NCBI RefSeq assembly: GCF_014279655.1
Contig: NZ_CP047946.1
Location: forward strand, 2,812,905-2,876,904
Direction: 5' to 3'
DNA: 64,000 nucleotides
From: Synechococcus sp. ROS8604
Lineage (GTDB): Bacteria > Cyanobacteriota > Cyanobacteriia > PCC-6307 > Cyanobiaceae
A model generated the notes under the pieces. That model saw only the letters and a list, made by a program, of their open reading frames with translations, was not told the origin of the DNA and did not search any database. The position numbers were made by a program, and so were the translations under genes. Below, in pieces: positions 36,559-46,929 of this stretch; position 1 is the first letter of the stretch; every line of letters starts with the position of its first letter.

Positions 36559-37017
36559 ATGCTGAGCGCCCTGCGTCGCCTCGCTGCGTTTTGCCTCTGC
36601 GTGTGCCTCTGCTTCGGCCTCGCGGCCTGCAGCGGCAATGGCAATGCCAAGCCCGCAACGATTAGCCCTGAAGACATGGCAGTCATCCGTAGGCAAGCCG
36701 AGGGATTCACGCAAGCCCAGGAACGTCTCCCAGATCTGGCAGCCCTTGTTAATCAGCGCGATTGGACCTTTACCCGCAACCTGATTCACGGACCCATGCA
36801 AGAGGTCGGTCGCGAGATGCTGTACATCAATCAGCGCCTCCTTCCAAACGACCGGGCTGAAGCCAACAAGTTGGCAACAAAGCTCAAAGAAGCTCTCGCT
36901 GATGTGGATGAGGCCGCCCGTCTCCAAGACGGAACACGCTTGCAAAAGTCCTACACATCCGTTGCAACGGGTTTTGCTAATTACGCCCGCGTCATTCCCG
37001 CCGAAGCATTGAGCTGA
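36559..37017 (+). CDS. psbQ: Photosystem II lipoprotein PsbQ (CyanoQ)
   Basis: A 152-residue thylakoid lumen lipoprotein that stabilises the oxygen-evolving side of photosystem II. The signal peptide is rich in Cys and Leu and ends with the lipobox LAAC (Cys24). The mature part is a four-helix bundle; WTFTRNLIHGPMQEVGREM and LLPNDRAEANKLA are typical CyanoQ text. It diverges from purU, and the short gap holds its promoter. This gene places the window in a cyanobacterium. Confidence 0.95.
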   Translation: MLSALRRLAAFCLCVCLCFGLAACSGNGNAKPATISPEDMAVIRRQAEGFTQAQERLPDLAALVNQRDWTFTRNLIHGPMQEVGREMLYINQRLLPNDRAEANKLATKLKEALADVDEAARLQDGTRLQKSYTSVATGFANYARVIPAEALS

Positions 37018-37031
37018 TTACCTCGGTTGCC

Positions 37032-38117
37032 GTGATTGGTGCTGGTGCCGTCGGCGCCGGCACGGCTTGGCATCTGGCCCGTCAAGGACACACCGTCACG
37101 TTGATCGACCCGTCCTTAGACGCGCCGATTCAGCGCAGCAACGACCTTGACCAATCCCTCAATGGCACGACCGCTTCGCTTGGCGTGCTGATGGGGAACG
37201 TTTTTCGTCGATCAAGCGGACGTGCTTGGCGCCTGCGTCAACGCAGCATGGAGCTTTGGCCTCAATGGGTGGAGAGGCTGAATCATCCGGAGTCGCCCCT
37301 GCAGCTCCACTCATCTCTGATCCAACTGGCTTCTGACCCTGTGGAGGCAGAACGCATGGAGGCTTTGGCCAATCAACGCCATAACCTTGGGCTCGAAAGC
37401 TTCAGCTCAGTGAGCACGGAGTCCCATCCAGTCCCCTGGCCCAATCCTGGGCATGGAGGATTGCTTTCCAAACATGACGGGCGGATTGATCCCCTTGCCC
37501 TGCAACGGGCGCTGAGACGCAGCCTCAAGGCAGAAAAGGTCGGGCTTCTACCGGCTCGCGTGACAAAACTCCATCGAACGAGCATCGGGGGGGAAAACCG
37601 CTGGCACCTGGAGCTGGGCACAGACCGCACCATCGACTGCGCCGTTGTTGTGCTCTGCGCAGCCTTGGCCAGTGCGTTGTTGCTCCAACCTCTTGGGCAC
37701 GACTATCCAATGGAGGCAGTGCTTGGCCAGGTGCTGGATCTTCAAGTCTCGGCCCCCAGCAAGGCATGGGATCACTGGCCAGCAGTGCTGGTTTGCAATG
37801 GAGTCAATCTGATTCGCCATGGCAACAACCGTCTTTGGCTTGGAGCAACCCTGGAACAAGGCGAGGAACCTTCCACTGAGGAGCCTGCGATCATGCGGCG
37901 ATTGGATGGCCTGGCACCCCACTGGCTGCAACAGGCCGAGGTGATCGATCAATGGCATGGCCTCAGGGCCAGACCCTCTGGACAGCCAGCACCATTGCTC
38001 GAGGTGTTGGAGCCAGGCTTGATTTTGGCCAGCGGGCATTATCGAAACGGAGTTCTTTTGGCGCCTGCTACGGCAGACTGGGTTGGTCAGCAAATCTCAG
38101 TCTTTATTGGTCTTTGA
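37032..38117 (+). CDS. FAD-dependent oxidoreductase (DAO family)
   Basis: A protein of at least 361 residues with a dinucleotide fold (IGAGAVGAGTAWHLARQG) and a C-terminal RPSGQPAPLLEV plus GHYRNGVLLAP, typical of glycine oxidase/D-amino acid dehydrogenase-like enzymes. The substrate cannot be named. The GTG at 37032 cuts the first beta strand; upstream in-frame codons read ITSVAV, beginning with an ATT at 37017 that shares a base with the psbQ stop (TGATT). The real start may be that ATT. It is closely coupled to psbQ, and pstS follows after 21 bases. Confidence 0.85.
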   Translation: MIGAGAVGAGTAWHLARQGHTVTLIDPSLDAPIQRSNDLDQSLNGTTASLGVLMGNVFRRSSGRAWRLRQRSMELWPQWVERLNHPESPLQLHSSLIQLASDPVEAERMEALANQRHNLGLESFSSVSTESHPVPWPNPGHGGLLSKHDGRIDPLALQRALRRSLKAEKVGLLPARVTKLHRTSIGGENRWHLELGTDRTIDCAVVVLCAALASALLLQPLGHDYPMEAVLGQVLDLQVSAPSKAWDHWPAVLVCNGVNLIRHGNNRLWLGATLEQGEEPSTEEPAIMRRLDGLAPHWLQQAEVIDQWHGLRARPSGQPAPLLEVLEPGLILASGHYRNGVLLAPATADWVGQQISVFIGL

Positions 38118-38138
38118 CACCTCAGATGTAGAGATGAC

Positions 38139-39170
38139 ATGCAAGTAAACCGCTCCTTCGACCTCATGCGTCGCCGTTTCTTGAACCCCTCAAGTACTGC
38201 ACTGATCAGCGTTGCTGCCGCGTTCAGTCTTGCTGCCTGCTCCTCGAGCGATCAGGAAACTGGCAAACAACAAGGCCGACTATCAGCCGCAGGGGCATCG
38301 TTTCCCGCTGCGATTTACCAACGCTGGTTCCAAGATCTGGCACCTCAAGGAATTCAGGTCAATTACCAATCCGTTGGATCAGGTGCAGGAGTCCGTCAAT
38401 TCACTGCAGGCACCATTGACTTCGGCGCTTCTGACAAGCCAATGCAAGCCGAAGCCATTGCCAAAGTGAGTCGCGGCGTCGTCCAGATCCCGATGACAGC
38501 AGGCGCCATCGCGGTGGCCTATCACAATCCAGGCTGTGAATTGAAGCTCACGCGAGAGCAACTTGCTGGAATCTTTTTAGGCAAGATTCGTGATTACAAG
38601 GAGTTGGGCTGCCAATCCAAAGCCATCAAAGTGGTGCATCGCTCCGATGGCTCTGGCACCACTTACAACTTCACAAAGCACCTTTCTGCCATCAGTCCGG
38701 AATGGAGCAACGCTGTAGGCGCCAGTAAATCTGTTCAATGGCCTACAGGCGTCGGAGCCAAAGGGAACGAGGGTGTCGCCGCTCAACTCACCCAGATTGA
38801 TGGTGGGATTGGCTACGTCGAGCTGGCCTATGTCAAAGGGGATTTACAAGCGGCTGCCATTCAAAACGGCTCCGGAGAGAAAGTGGTGCCAACCAATGCC
38901 ACGGCAAATCGTGCCCTGGGTTCCATCGACCTCGGGCCCAATCTCATCGGTAGCAATGCCAATCCAGAGAACGGATATCCCATCGTGACCTTCACCTGGG
39001 TACTGGCTTACGCCAACGGCAACGGAGCCAACACGGATGTACTCAAATCAACCTTTGATTACATGTTGTCGGAGGAATCACAGGCGAAAGCACCCGAACT
39101 GGGCTACATCTCCCTTCCTCCAGAGGTGATCGTTCAAGCCAAAGCAGCGGCTAACACGATTAAGGAGTAA
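38139..39170 (+). CDS. pstS: Phosphate ABC transporter substrate-binding protein PstS
   Basis: A 343-residue (334 from ATG 38166) lipoprotein that binds phosphate in the periplasm for the Pst transporter. The lipobox is LAAC, Cys34. LSAAGASFPAAIYQRWF, GSGAGVRQFTAGTIDFGASDKPM and VVHRSDGSGTTYNFTKHL are phosphate-ligand regions. pstC, pstA and pstB are not in the window, so this is an isolated binding protein, which is common in marine Synechococcus. No clear PHO box was seen in the 21-base gap after the oxidoreductase gene. Confidence 0.95.
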   Translation: MQVNRSFDLMRRRFLNPSSTALISVAAAFSLAACSSSDQETGKQQGRLSAAGASFPAAIYQRWFQDLAPQGIQVNYQSVGSGAGVRQFTAGTIDFGASDKPMQAEAIAKVSRGVVQIPMTAGAIAVAYHNPGCELKLTREQLAGIFLGKIRDYKELGCQSKAIKVVHRSDGSGTTYNFTKHLSAISPEWSNAVGASKSVQWPTGVGAKGNEGVAAQLTQIDGGIGYVELAYVKGDLQAAAIQNGSGEKVVPTNATANRALGSIDLGPNLIGSNANPENGYPIVTFTWVLAYANGNGANTDVLKSTFDYMLSEESQAKAPELGYISLPPEVIVQAKAAANTIKE

Positions 39171-39333
39171 GCCACCAACAGAAACGACGCTAGATAGGCT
39201 TTTGCGACTAGGCGTAGACCTTAAACAATCACTTTAGAATCCGATTCTACATTTAAAAATTCCATATTGCAGTTACAATACGGGAAAGTAAATAACAAAA
39301 AATTCCTCTAATGATGGATCAGTCTTTCAGTGA

Positions 39334-41095
39334 TCAGAACTTGAAGGTGGTCTTCAGGAGGCCACCGAAGTTGTTGAACTGAGTGTCGCTGGAATTGTCC
39401 TGACGGTCGTCACCGAATTCACGGCTTTGGCCATTGGTCAGATCGCCATAAGGGCGGCTGAGGTAGTAGATCGCAGGAGTCACAGAGATGTTGTCGGTGA
39501 CTTGGAACTGATACCCACTCCCAGGCGTAGTTCCCGTCGGCAACGAAGTTCGAATTCCCATCGAAGTCGTTGCGGTACTCAACGTCTGTCACGAAGGTGG
39601 GCTGACCAACGGCCATACCCAAGGTGTTGCCCTTCATGAAGGCGTCGGCCCACTGAAGACCCACGTACCAGGACTGGGTGGTTGCAGAACGGAAGACGAA
39701 GGTGTCGTCGCCATTAGTGATGCTGTTGTAGCCCCAACCAGCACTGATGCTGGGGAACCAACTGGCTTCTTCTGGGGACCACCAAGCACTCAGACCAACG
39801 GAAGAATTATTTCCGTTGCTGGTGAACGAATTGGCCAATGGAGTGCCGTTACCGGCATAGAGAGTGCCAGCATTTTTGGAGGTGTAGTTGTAAGCAGCTG
39901 CCAAACCCCAATTTTCAGGAGCGTAAGCAATCTGAACGGTTCCGTTGGAACCAGCACAATCGGTAGCAATGCCGCCGGTGCCGTCACCACACTTGTTGTC
40001 AAAAAGACCAGCTGAAGCATTCCCAGAATTTGAAAATGCTCCATTGGTGCTCAGATAATTAGCACTGATCATGAAGTCATTAGATTGCCACCAAAGACCA
40101 CCGCCGGCTCCGAGGGCAGAGTTGTAGGTCGCAGGAGCACCGGCGTAGGTGAAGAAATCCAGGACGGTATCTATTGGATACGCACTTGGCCATACAGCCA
40201 GCAGGTCGTCCTGTTGCACATAAGCACCAACAGTTGCAGTGAAGCCCGCACCAATAGGAAATTGATAATAAATACGTTCTACACCAAGGCTGTCTGCACC
40301 TGAAGGCTCTTCAAACGCAATCTCCAAGGCATCAAGACCGACATAGCCATCACCACCAAAGGCAGAGTTACCGAAGTTCCCGGCACGGAGCATGGTGCGG
40401 AAAAGGTCCTTACCGGTAAAACTCGTGTCGAGAGTTATCTGGAGGTCGTAGTTGAAACTCACAGCACCAGACTGAGCGGCAGCAGCATCAGCACGCTTGG
40501 TTCCGTCTGCATTCTTAGCGTTGCCGCCGAAGCTGTTAGCACCGATCACGAAGGTGGCTACACCTTTCAGCTTGGTGGTGGTGGAGAACTGAGTGGCTTC
40601 CAGTTCGCCAACGCGGGCCTCAAGTCCGTCAACACGGCCCTTGAGGATGGCGAGTTCCTTTTCAAACTCTTTCATCAGGCGCTTCAGCTCGTCGGTCACT
40701 TCGGTGACGCGGTCGAGACAAGCGTTCAACAGAGCAGCCGCTTCAAAGCGGGTCATCGCCCTGTTACCGCGGTAGGCGCCGTTGGGGTAACCAGCCACAC
40801 AGCCGTAGCGCTCGATCAGGTTGCTCAGTGCCTGATAAGCCCAGTCGGTTGGGTAAACGTCAGAAAACTGAGTGATGCTGGTGACTTGCTAGCGGCTGTT
40901 CGATGCAGAGCTGGCGGCGTAGTCAGACACACCGTTGATGTTCAGTTCAGTCGCTGTGAAGTCAGTGGCGTTCAGGTCACCGGTTTTTTGCTCAGATGCA
41001 TGGGCAATATTTAAGTCAACCACCGACAACAATGCGAGCAATGTGAGACTCAAAGGCTGAAGTTGAGACAGTTTTGACACTCGTTTAACGGGCAA
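39334..41095 (-). pseudogene. som: SLH-domain porin (Som type) broken by an amber codon and a frameshift
   Basis: From ATG 41095 comes a signal peptide with likely cleavage after AHA, then a stop TAG at 40889-40891 after SASNSR. The same frame continues without delay through QVTSITQFSDVYPTDWAYQA (S-layer-homology domain), a coiled coil (TDELKRLMKEFEKELAILKG) and the beta-barrel. Near 39514-39516 (CCC on the plus strand) the frame changes: the old frame gives unrelated residues, while the other gives YQFQVTDNISVTPAIYYLSRP and a typical terminal Phe (TTFKF). The total of 1762 bases is one over a multiple of three, consistent with a +1 insertion. Intact it would encode about 586 residues of an outer membrane porin. 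It may be a young pseudogene or contain sequence errors. Confidence 0.85.
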
Positions 41096-41164
41096 TCTGC
41101 TAACTCTTTCATCAAATGATCCATCTTCAACTCAATAAGACCAGCCAGCCAGCTGGCCATAAAC

Positions 41165-41188
41165 AAAAAAAGCCCCCTAAAGGGGGCT
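41165..41188 (-). terminator. Rho-independent terminator of dnaK
   Basis: AGCCCCC (41171-41177), loop TAAA, GGGGGCT (41182-41188), preceded on the plus strand by a run of As. On the minus strand this is a 7-bp GC stem followed by seven or more Ts, just after the dnaK stop. Confidence 0.9.
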
Positions 41189-41224
41189 GAGTGAAGTCAA
41201 GCCACAAATAGTAAGGCCTTTAAA

Positions 41225-43138
41225 TTACTTCGTTTCTGTGAATTCAGCGTCAATGACATCATCACCAGCATTACTGGATCCATCGCCAGAGTTACCAGCA
41301 GCGGCACCATCATCACCAGAAGCTGCTGCCTCAGCACCCGCCTGTTGGTAAACAGATGCACCAACGGTGTAAAGCTCCTGCTGTAACTCCTCAAGGAGGG
41401 TCTTCATAGAATCAAAGTCCTCTTTTTCCGTCGCTTCCTTGAGCTTGGTGGACTTCTCTTCAACCTTGGACTTGGCGTCGGCATCAACCTTGTCGCCAAG
41501 TTCAGCCAGTTGCTTTTCGGCTTGATACACAAGAGTTTCAGCCTGATTCTTCAGGTCAATCTTCTCGCGCTTCTCCTTATCAGCACTGGCATTGCTCTCG
41601 GCATCCTTCACCATCTTCTCGACTTCATTGTCAGAGAGGGTGGAGGCGCCTGTGATCGAAATCGACTGCTCTTTGCCGCTGCCCTTGTCCTTCGCAGTCA
41701 CGCTCAAAATGCCATTGGCATCGATGTCGAACGTGACTTCGATCTGAGGCACACCGCGAGGGGCAGAGGGGATGCCATCCAGACGGAAGGTACCAAGACT
41801 CTTGTTGTCGGAGGCCATCTCGCGCTCACCTTGGAGCACGTGAATCTCAACGTTGGTTTGACCGTCCACAGCTGTGGAATAAGTCTCAGATTTTTTGGTT
41901 GGAACGGTGGTGTTCCTCGTAATCATTTTCGTCATCACCCCCCCGAGCGTCTCGACGCCCAGGGATAGAGGCGTGACATCAAGGAGCAAGATGTCCTTGA
42001 CTTCACCGGCCAAAACACCGCCTTGAATGGCGGCTCCGATGGCCACCACCTCATCAGGGTTCACGGTCTGATTGGGATCCTTACCGGTGGTGCGCTTCAC
42101 AAGTTCCAGCACAGCCGGAATCCTGGTGGAACCACCCACCATCACAATCTCGTCAAGCTCACTTGATGAAAGCTTGGCATCTTTCAAAGCCTGCTCAACT
42201 GGGATGCGGCAACGATCGATCAGCTTGGAAGCCAGCTCTTCAAACTTGCCACGCGTCAGGGTGAGATCGAGATGCTTGGGTCCTTCAGGGGTCGCCGTAA
42301 TGAAGGGCAAGTTGATTTCGCTCTGGGTCGCGCTCGACAGCTCAATTTTCGCTTTCTCAGCCGCTTCAGTCAGACGCTGCAGAGCCTGCTTGTCCTGACG
42401 AAGATCAATGCCTTCGTTGGATTTGAAGCTGTCGGCGAGATGGTCAACAATCACTTTGTCGAAGTCATCGCCGCCAAGATGGGTGTCACCTGAAGTGGAG
42501 AGCACTTCAAACACGCCATCACCGACTTCGAGCACAGACACATCGAAGGTGCCGCCGCCAAGGTCGAAGACAAGAATGCGTTCGTTGCTCTTTTTATCGA
42601 GGCCGTAAGCCAATGCCGCAGTTGTGGGCTCATTGATGATGCGCAGCACTTCAAGGCCAGCGATCTTGCCGGCGTCTTTCGTGGCTTGGCGCTGAGAATC
42701 GTTGAAATAGGCGGGCACGGTAATCACCGCTTGGGTCACCGTTTCACCGAGGTACTTACCTGCATCTTCAGCCAGCTTGCGCAGCACCTGGGCACTCACC
42801 TCTTCAGGGGCGAACTGCTTGTCGAGAACAGGACACTTAACTTTGACGTTCGAACCTGCCTTCTCGACTGAATAACTCACCTCTTTGGATTCATCATTCA
42901 CTTCATCAACACGACGTCCGATGAAACGTTTGACGGAATAAAACGTGTTGTCGGTGTTCATCACCGCTTGACGCTTGGCGATCTGACCGACCAGCTGATC
43001 CTGGTTTTTTGTGTAGGCCACCACCGATGGCGTGGTGCGAAAGCCCTCAGCATTGGCGATCACGGTGGGCTTGCCGCCCTCCATCACCGAGACACAACTG
43101 TTGGTGGTACCTAAATCAATGCCGACAACTTTGCCCAT
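41225..43138 (-). CDS. dnaK: Molecular chaperone DnaK
   Basis: A 637-residue Hsp70 that folds proteins with DnaJ and GrpE in the cytoplasm. [21 protein letters not shown] (phosphate 1), [19 protein letters not shown] (phosphate 2) and [11 protein letters not shown] (adenosine) are the nucleotide motifs; the substrate-binding domain and a Gly/Ala/Asp-rich tail follow. Cyanobacteria carry several dnaK copies, and this one looks like the DnaK2 main housekeeping type by its regular tail, a judgement from memory. It is divergent from aroE. Confidence 0.96.
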   Translation of the reverse strand: MGKVVGIDLGTTNSCVSVMEGGKPTVIANAEGFRTTPSVVAYTKNQDQLVGQIAKRQAVMNTDNTFYSVKRFIGRRVDEVNDESKEVSYSVEKAGSNVKVKCPVLDKQFAPEEVSAQVLRKLAEDAGKYLGETVTQAVITVPAYFNDSQRQATKDAGKIAGLEVLRIINEPTTAALAYGLDKKSNERILVFDLGGGTFDVSVLEVGDGVFEVLSTSGDTHLGGDDFDKVIVDHLADSFKSNEGIDLRQDKQALQRLTEAAEKAKIELSSATQSEINLPFITATPEGPKHLDLTLTRGKFEELASKLIDRCRIPVEQALKDAKLSSSELDEIVMVGGSTRIPAVLELVKRTTGKDPNQTVNPDEVVAIGAAIQGGVLAGEVKDILLLDVTPLSLGVETLGGVMTKMITRNTTVPTKKSETYSTAVDGQTNVEIHVLQGEREMASDNKSLGTFRLDGIPSAPRGVPQIEVTFDIDANGILSVTAKDKGSGKEQSISITGASTLSDNEVEKMVKDAESNASADKEKREKIDLKNQAETLVYQAEKQLAELGDKVDADAKSKVEEKSTKLKEATEKEDFDSMKTLLEELQQELYTVGASVYQQAGAEAAASGDDGAAAGNSGDGSSNAGDDVIDAEFTETK

Positions 43139-43267
43139 TAGTGCCCTCCTATCCCTCGAAAAATGTGACTAGAACACGTGCATCTTCGTCAGAGACATCA
43201 CCAAGAGGCGAGGTGTGGTTCCCGAACAGCCCGAACGGCAGGCTGGTCTGGTCTGACACACAAAGGA

Positions 43268-44161
43268 ATGATCAGCGGAACCACGGCACTGGTCGCACTG
43301 TTGGGACAACCAGTGAGCCATTCACTCTCACCGGTCATGCAAAACGCAGCCCTGAAGGCGATGGGACTCGACTGGAGCTTCATGGCACTGCCCTGCAGCG
43401 CTGATGTTCTCGCCAGCGTGCTCAATGGACTAGAGGCAGTGGGGTGCCGTGGGCTCAACGTCACCATCCCCCATAAACAGGCCGTCTCGCTGCTCTGTAA
43501 GGAACTCAGCCCGCTAGCGCAACGACTTGGGGCCGTAAACACGCTGACTCCTTTGCCCCGTGGTGGCTGGCACGGGCACAACACCGATGTAGAAGGCTTT
43601 CTCGCCCCGCTCCTACAAAATCATCCCGACTGGAGCGGAAGGCGAGCCGTGGTGGTGGGTTGTGGAGGAAGCGCCCGGGCGGTGGTAGCGGGTTTGCAGG
43701 ACGTCAACCCAAGCGAAATCACAATCGCGGGGCGTCGGGCTGAAACACTCGAACCGTTTTGCAGCTCGCTCCAGCAAGGAAGTCCAACCAACGCTGTCCA
43801 GTTACAACCTCTTTTAAACAACGACCCACAACTGCAAACCCGAATTCAACAAGCAGATCTGGTGGTCAACACCACCCCGATTGGCATGAGCAGCCATCAG
43901 CCTGATCAAGGTTCCGCTCTGCCGCTTGGCGAAGAGATCTGGAACAACCTCTCTGCTCACACTGTGCTCTACGACCTGATCTACACACCACGACCCACGC
44001 CATGGCTGCAGCGCGGGGAAGCATTGGGCTGCCGCACCTATGACGGCCTAGAGATGCTTGTGCAGCAAGGGGCCGCCGCTCTTCGGCGTTGGAGTGGCAT
44101 TGATGAGATTCCGGTGGACGTGATGCGGGAAGCAGCTCTCAAAAACCTGAGCCATTCCTAA
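43268..44161 (+). CDS. aroE: Shikimate dehydrogenase
   Basis: Reduces 3-dehydroshikimate to shikimate with NADPH. The ATG at 43268, three bases after GGA, gives 297 residues starting MISGTTALVALLGQPVSHSL. GLNVTIPHKQAV near residue 66 is the substrate site with the catalytic Lys; NTDVEGF and VVGCGGSARAVVAGL (nucleotide site) follow. An open frame to 43178 upstream is out of character and rejected. tic20-like and rpsF follow on the same strand. Confidence 0.95.
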   Translation: MISGTTALVALLGQPVSHSLSPVMQNAALKAMGLDWSFMALPCSADVLASVLNGLEAVGCRGLNVTIPHKQAVSLLCKELSPLAQRLGAVNTLTPLPRGGWHGHNTDVEGFLAPLLQNHPDWSGRRAVVVGCGGSARAVVAGLQDVNPSEITIAGRRAETLEPFCSSLQQGSPTNAVQLQPLLNNDPQLQTRIQQADLVVNTTPIGMSSHQPDQGSALPLGEEIWNNLSAHTVLYDLIYTPRPTPWLQRGEALGCRTYDGLEMLVQQGAAALRRWSGIDEIPVDVMREAALKNLSHS

Positions 44162-44199
44162 ACGCCACCTAGCCTCTAGGCATTCACCAGCTTCAACCT

Positions 44200-44664
44200 G
44201 TGCCCATCCCCATCTGGCAGCGCCTGCTTGGTTTGTTGGTTTATGTGTTGCCTTGGAGCGATGCCATCCCCATCGGCCAACACCTGCTCATTCAATTCCC
44301 TGTGTTGCAGTGGCTGACCCTGCCGGCCTTGCCTCTCTTCATTTTGGAGCGGGGAATTCCTTTTGGTCTGGGGAACCTTCTGGTGTTTTTCTTGTTGTTC
44401 TTAGCGGTGGTGAGGAATCCAAACGTTCCTTACTTCATTCGCTTCAACACCTTGCAAGCCCTTTTGGTTGACATCATTGTGGTGATTATTAGCTATGCGT
44501 TTGCCATCCTGCCCATCGGCGGAGGACTGATGATGCGCACCCTTTCCAGCACGGTGGTGGTGGGTGTCCTGGCGGTCGTGATCTTTGCCCTGATCGAGTG
44601 TTCTCGAGGTCGTGAGCCCGACCTGCCCGGCTTAAGTCAAGCGGTTCGCATGCAGTTGTACTGA
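44200..44664 (+). CDS. Tic20-family membrane protein
   Basis: A 154-residue protein with four hydrophobic segments, starting at GTG 44200. RNPNVPYFIRFNTLQALLVDI near residue 67 is the signature of the Tic20/Ycf60 family, whose plastid members are part of the inner-envelope protein channel. The cyanobacterial function is not settled. It sits between aroE and rpsF. Confidence 0.88.
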   Translation: MPIPIWQRLLGLLVYVLPWSDAIPIGQHLLIQFPVLQWLTLPALPLFILERGIPFGLGNLLVFFLLFLAVVRNPNVPYFIRFNTLQALLVDIIVVIISYAFAILPIGGGLMMRTLSSTVVVGVLAVVIFALIECSRGREPDLPGLSQAVRMQLY

Positions 44665-44692
44665 TCCCCATAACACCAGGAGATAAGGTGGT

Positions 44693-44736
44693 AGATCCGT
44701 CGCTCATTCACTGAGCCTTCAGTCCCCGTCGGATCT
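44693..44736 (+). ncRNA. Structured 5' leader of rpsF
   Basis: An outer stem AGATCCG (44693-44699) with CGGATCT (44730-44736) encloses a hairpin ACTGA (44710-44714), loop GCCT, TCAGT (44719-44723). The outer 3' arm overlaps the GGA that could serve as ribosome site just before ATG 44743. Two CCG triplets occur (44697-44699 and 44725-44727), recalling the S6:S18-binding leader of other bacteria. Regulation by S6 is inference. Confidence 0.5.
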
Positions 44737-44742
44737 GTCTCC

Positions 44743-45108
44743 ATGACCCAACAGCCTTATTACGAGACCATGTACATCCTCCGTCCGGACATTCCGGAAG
44801 AGGAAGTCGAGTCTCACGTAGCCAAGTACCGCGACATCTTGGCTGAAGCGGGTGCCGAGGTTCTCGACAATCAAATGCGCGGCAAGCGTCGTCTGGCCTA
44901 TCCGATCGCCAAGCACAAAGAAGGCATCTACGTGCAGCTGAGCCACAACGGTGATGGCCAACAAGTGGGTGTCATCGAAAAAGCGATGCGTCTCAGTGAA
45001 GATGTCATCCGTTATCTCACCGTGAAGCAAGAAGGCCCCTTGCCTGCTCCTCGCGTGGCACCAGGAACAGAAGCACCAGCAGAGCCAGAAGCGGCTGCTC
45101 CTGCCTGA
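44743..45108 (+). CDS. rpsF: 30S ribosomal protein S6
   Basis: A 121-residue small-subunit protein. [20 protein letters not shown] near the N-terminus and [19 protein letters not shown] are the family motifs; a Pro/Ala/Glu-rich extension of about 20 residues ends the chain. rpsR does not follow directly; a coiled-coil protein gene comes next after 41 bases. Confidence 0.97.
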   Translation: MTQQPYYETMYILRPDIPEEEVESHVAKYRDILAEAGAEVLDNQMRGKRRLAYPIAKHKEGIYVQLSHNGDGQQVGVIEKAMRLSEDVIRYLTVKQEGPLPAPRVAPGTEAPAEPEAAAPA

Positions 45109-45149
45109 CGGCCATTGTGCAAGCCATGGCTGGGCGATAACATCCGGCC

Positions 45150-45467
45150 ATGGCGCATCAGGACTCCAGCTATTACTCAGCTCCACCCGTCTGGAAAGCC
45201 GCTCGCCCCCCCAGTGGTGACGTCGAAGCACTCAAAGTCAGGCTGAACGAACTGGAACAGCAGGTAAGGGATTACGAAACGCTGCTGAGCGAACTCCCCG
45301 ACCTCTTTGAACGCAAATTCCAACAGCGCTTGGAACCGCTGCTTGAGCGCTACCGGTTGTTAGCTCAGGCACGGCAATTAATGGCTGGACCAGCTGAAGC
45401 CGAGATCGTTCCTCTGCCCTTACGCGCCGATCGACAAGGACAGCAGCAACGCAACATCGCAGCCTGA
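45150..45467 (+). CDS. Conserved cyanobacterial coiled-coil protein
   Basis: A 105-residue soluble protein of unknown function. Residues ~25-75 (ALKVRLNELEQQVRDYETLL and following) form a predicted coiled coil, with a hydrophilic, Gln-rich C-terminus. It lies between rpsF and the convergent argG with only 2 bases to spare. I do not recognise a named family. Confidence 0.75.
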   Translation: MAHQDSSYYSAPPVWKAARPPSGDVEALKVRLNELEQQVRDYETLLSELPDLFERKFQQRLEPLLERYRLLAQARQLMAGPAEAEIVPLPLRADRQGQQQRNIAA

Positions 45468-45469
45468 AC

Positions 45470-46675
45470 TCAACGCCGATGCTTGGCGGCCCACAAGCGC
45501 GTGGGTAAGCCCCAAACGTAGATAAAGCCCTCAGCAGCACGATGATCAAACTTATCTTCGCTGCCGTATGAGGCCATCTCGGGGACGTACAAGCTGTTGT
45601 CTGTAGAGGATCTCCCGGTGACCGTGGCATTGCCCTTGTGAAGCCTCAGGCGCACGACCCCATTCACATGCACCTGAGTGCGATCCATAAAGCCATCAAG
45701 GGCATCTTTGAGTGGACCAAACCAAAGGCCCTGATAAACGAGATCTGCCCATTGCATCTCAAGCTGGCGCTTTGTCCGCAACACATCGGCGGCAAGCGTG
45801 AGACTCTCCAACTCCTGATGCGCCTGAATCAACAGCAGCAATCCAGGCGTTTCGTAAATCTCCCGACTTTTGATTCCCACCACACGGTTCTCGATCATGT
45901 CGAGACGACCAATGCCATGGGTGCCTGCCAAGCGGTTGGCTTCCCGGATCAAGGCCACGGGATCCAGCCGTTTGCCATTGATGGCCAAAGGATTGCCACC
46001 TTCAAAGTGAATCTCGATCTCCTCAGCATCGTTAGGGGCTTGATCCACGGAACGGGTCATGGCAAAGACCTCTTCAGGTGGTGCCACCATCGGGTCTTCC
46101 AAGGGACCAGCTTCAATGCTGCGCCCGAGCAGGTTGAGGTCGATCGAATATGGGGATTTTTTGCTGACGGGGGATGGCATGCCAAACCGCTCGCCATAGG
46201 CAATCGTTTCCTCCCGGCTCATGCCCCATTCACGCGCTGGGGTTAACACCTTTAGATCGGGTGCAAGCGATGCAATCGCCACATCAAAACGCACCTGATC
46301 GTTTCCCTTGCCGGTGCAGCCATGGGCCACAGCATCAGCGCCTACCTCTCGTGCCACCTCCACGAGCCGACGGGCAATCAAGGGACGCGCCAAGGCTGTT
46401 GAGAGGGGATAGCGACCCTCGTATAAGGCATTCGCGCGAATCGCTGGAAAGGCGAATTCTTCGATAAAGGGCTTAATAAGATCACCAACCAAAGACTGAC
46501 TGGCTCCCGCCTCAAGGGCCTTGAGGCGTATGGGTTCCAGTTCATCGCCCTGACCGAGATCAGCGGCGAAGGTGATCACCTCCTCCACACCCCACTCCTG
46601 CTTGAGGTAGGGGATGCAGACGCTGGTGTCCACCCCACCGGAATAGGCAAGAACGACCTTGGTTGCGCGTCCCAT
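45470..46675 (-). CDS. argG: Argininosuccinate synthase
   Basis: Joins citrulline and aspartate with ATP in arginine synthesis. It has 401 residues. [19 protein letters not shown] near residue 6 is the ATP loop; [14 protein letters not shown] near residue 118 and [17 protein letters not shown] are substrate motifs. Its ATG shares a base with the stop of the upstream small membrane protein gene (TGATG), so the two are coupled. Confidence 0.97.
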   Translation of the reverse strand: MGRATKVVLAYSGGVDTSVCIPYLKQEWGVEEVITFAADLGQGDELEPIRLKALEAGASQSLVGDLIKPFIEEFAFPAIRANALYEGRYPLSTALARPLIARRLVEVAREVGADAVAHGCTGKGNDQVRFDVAIASLAPDLKVLTPAREWGMSREETIAYGERFGMPSPVSKKSPYSIDLNLLGRSIEAGPLEDPMVAPPEEVFAMTRSVDQAPNDAEEIEIHFEGGNPLAINGKRLDPVALIREANRLAGTHGIGRLDMIENRVVGIKSREIYETPGLLLLIQAHQELESLTLAADVLRTKRQLEMQWADLVYQGLWFGPLKDALDGFMDRTQVHVNGVVRLRLHKGNATVTGRSSTDNSLYVPEMASYGSEDKFDHRAAEGFIYVWGLPTRLWAAKHRR

Positions 46676-46929
46676 CAGGTGGACTCCTGCTCTGAATCAG
46701 ATTGCACTGATTCTCCACTCCCGCCGGCCCGCTGGACCGATTGGGGGACCAGCCGAGCGAGCCAAAACAGCCAAAGCGCCATCAAAAAAGCAGGCACAAA
46801 CAACAGGGAAAGCACCGGAACCGTGGACACCACCAGCGGATCGGGATGCAAGCGCCCCCATTTCCAAAGGCCAAAACTCAGTAACAAAGCCCCGCCCCAC
46901 ACAGAGAGGAGCAGCCACACCTTGGCCAA
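46675..46929 (-). CDS. Small membrane protein upstream of argG
   Basis: An 84-residue protein starting at TTG 46929, with GAGGA eight bases before it. It has two transmembrane segments (about residues 4-22 and 37-60) and a polar C-terminal tail rich in Ser, Glu and Gln. The stop overlaps the argG start, which suggests translational coupling. No family is recognised. The neighbouring gene on the other strand starts 53 bases away. Confidence 0.65.
   Translation of the reverse strand: MAKVWLLLSVWGGALLLSFGLWKWGRLHPDPLVVSTVPVLSLLFVPAFLMALWLFWLARLVPQSVQRAGGSGESVQSDSEQEST

Noticed and set aside
38100..38139. Search for a PHO box before pstS
   Set aside because: The 21-base gap and preceding coding end show no tandem CTTAACCT-like repeats.
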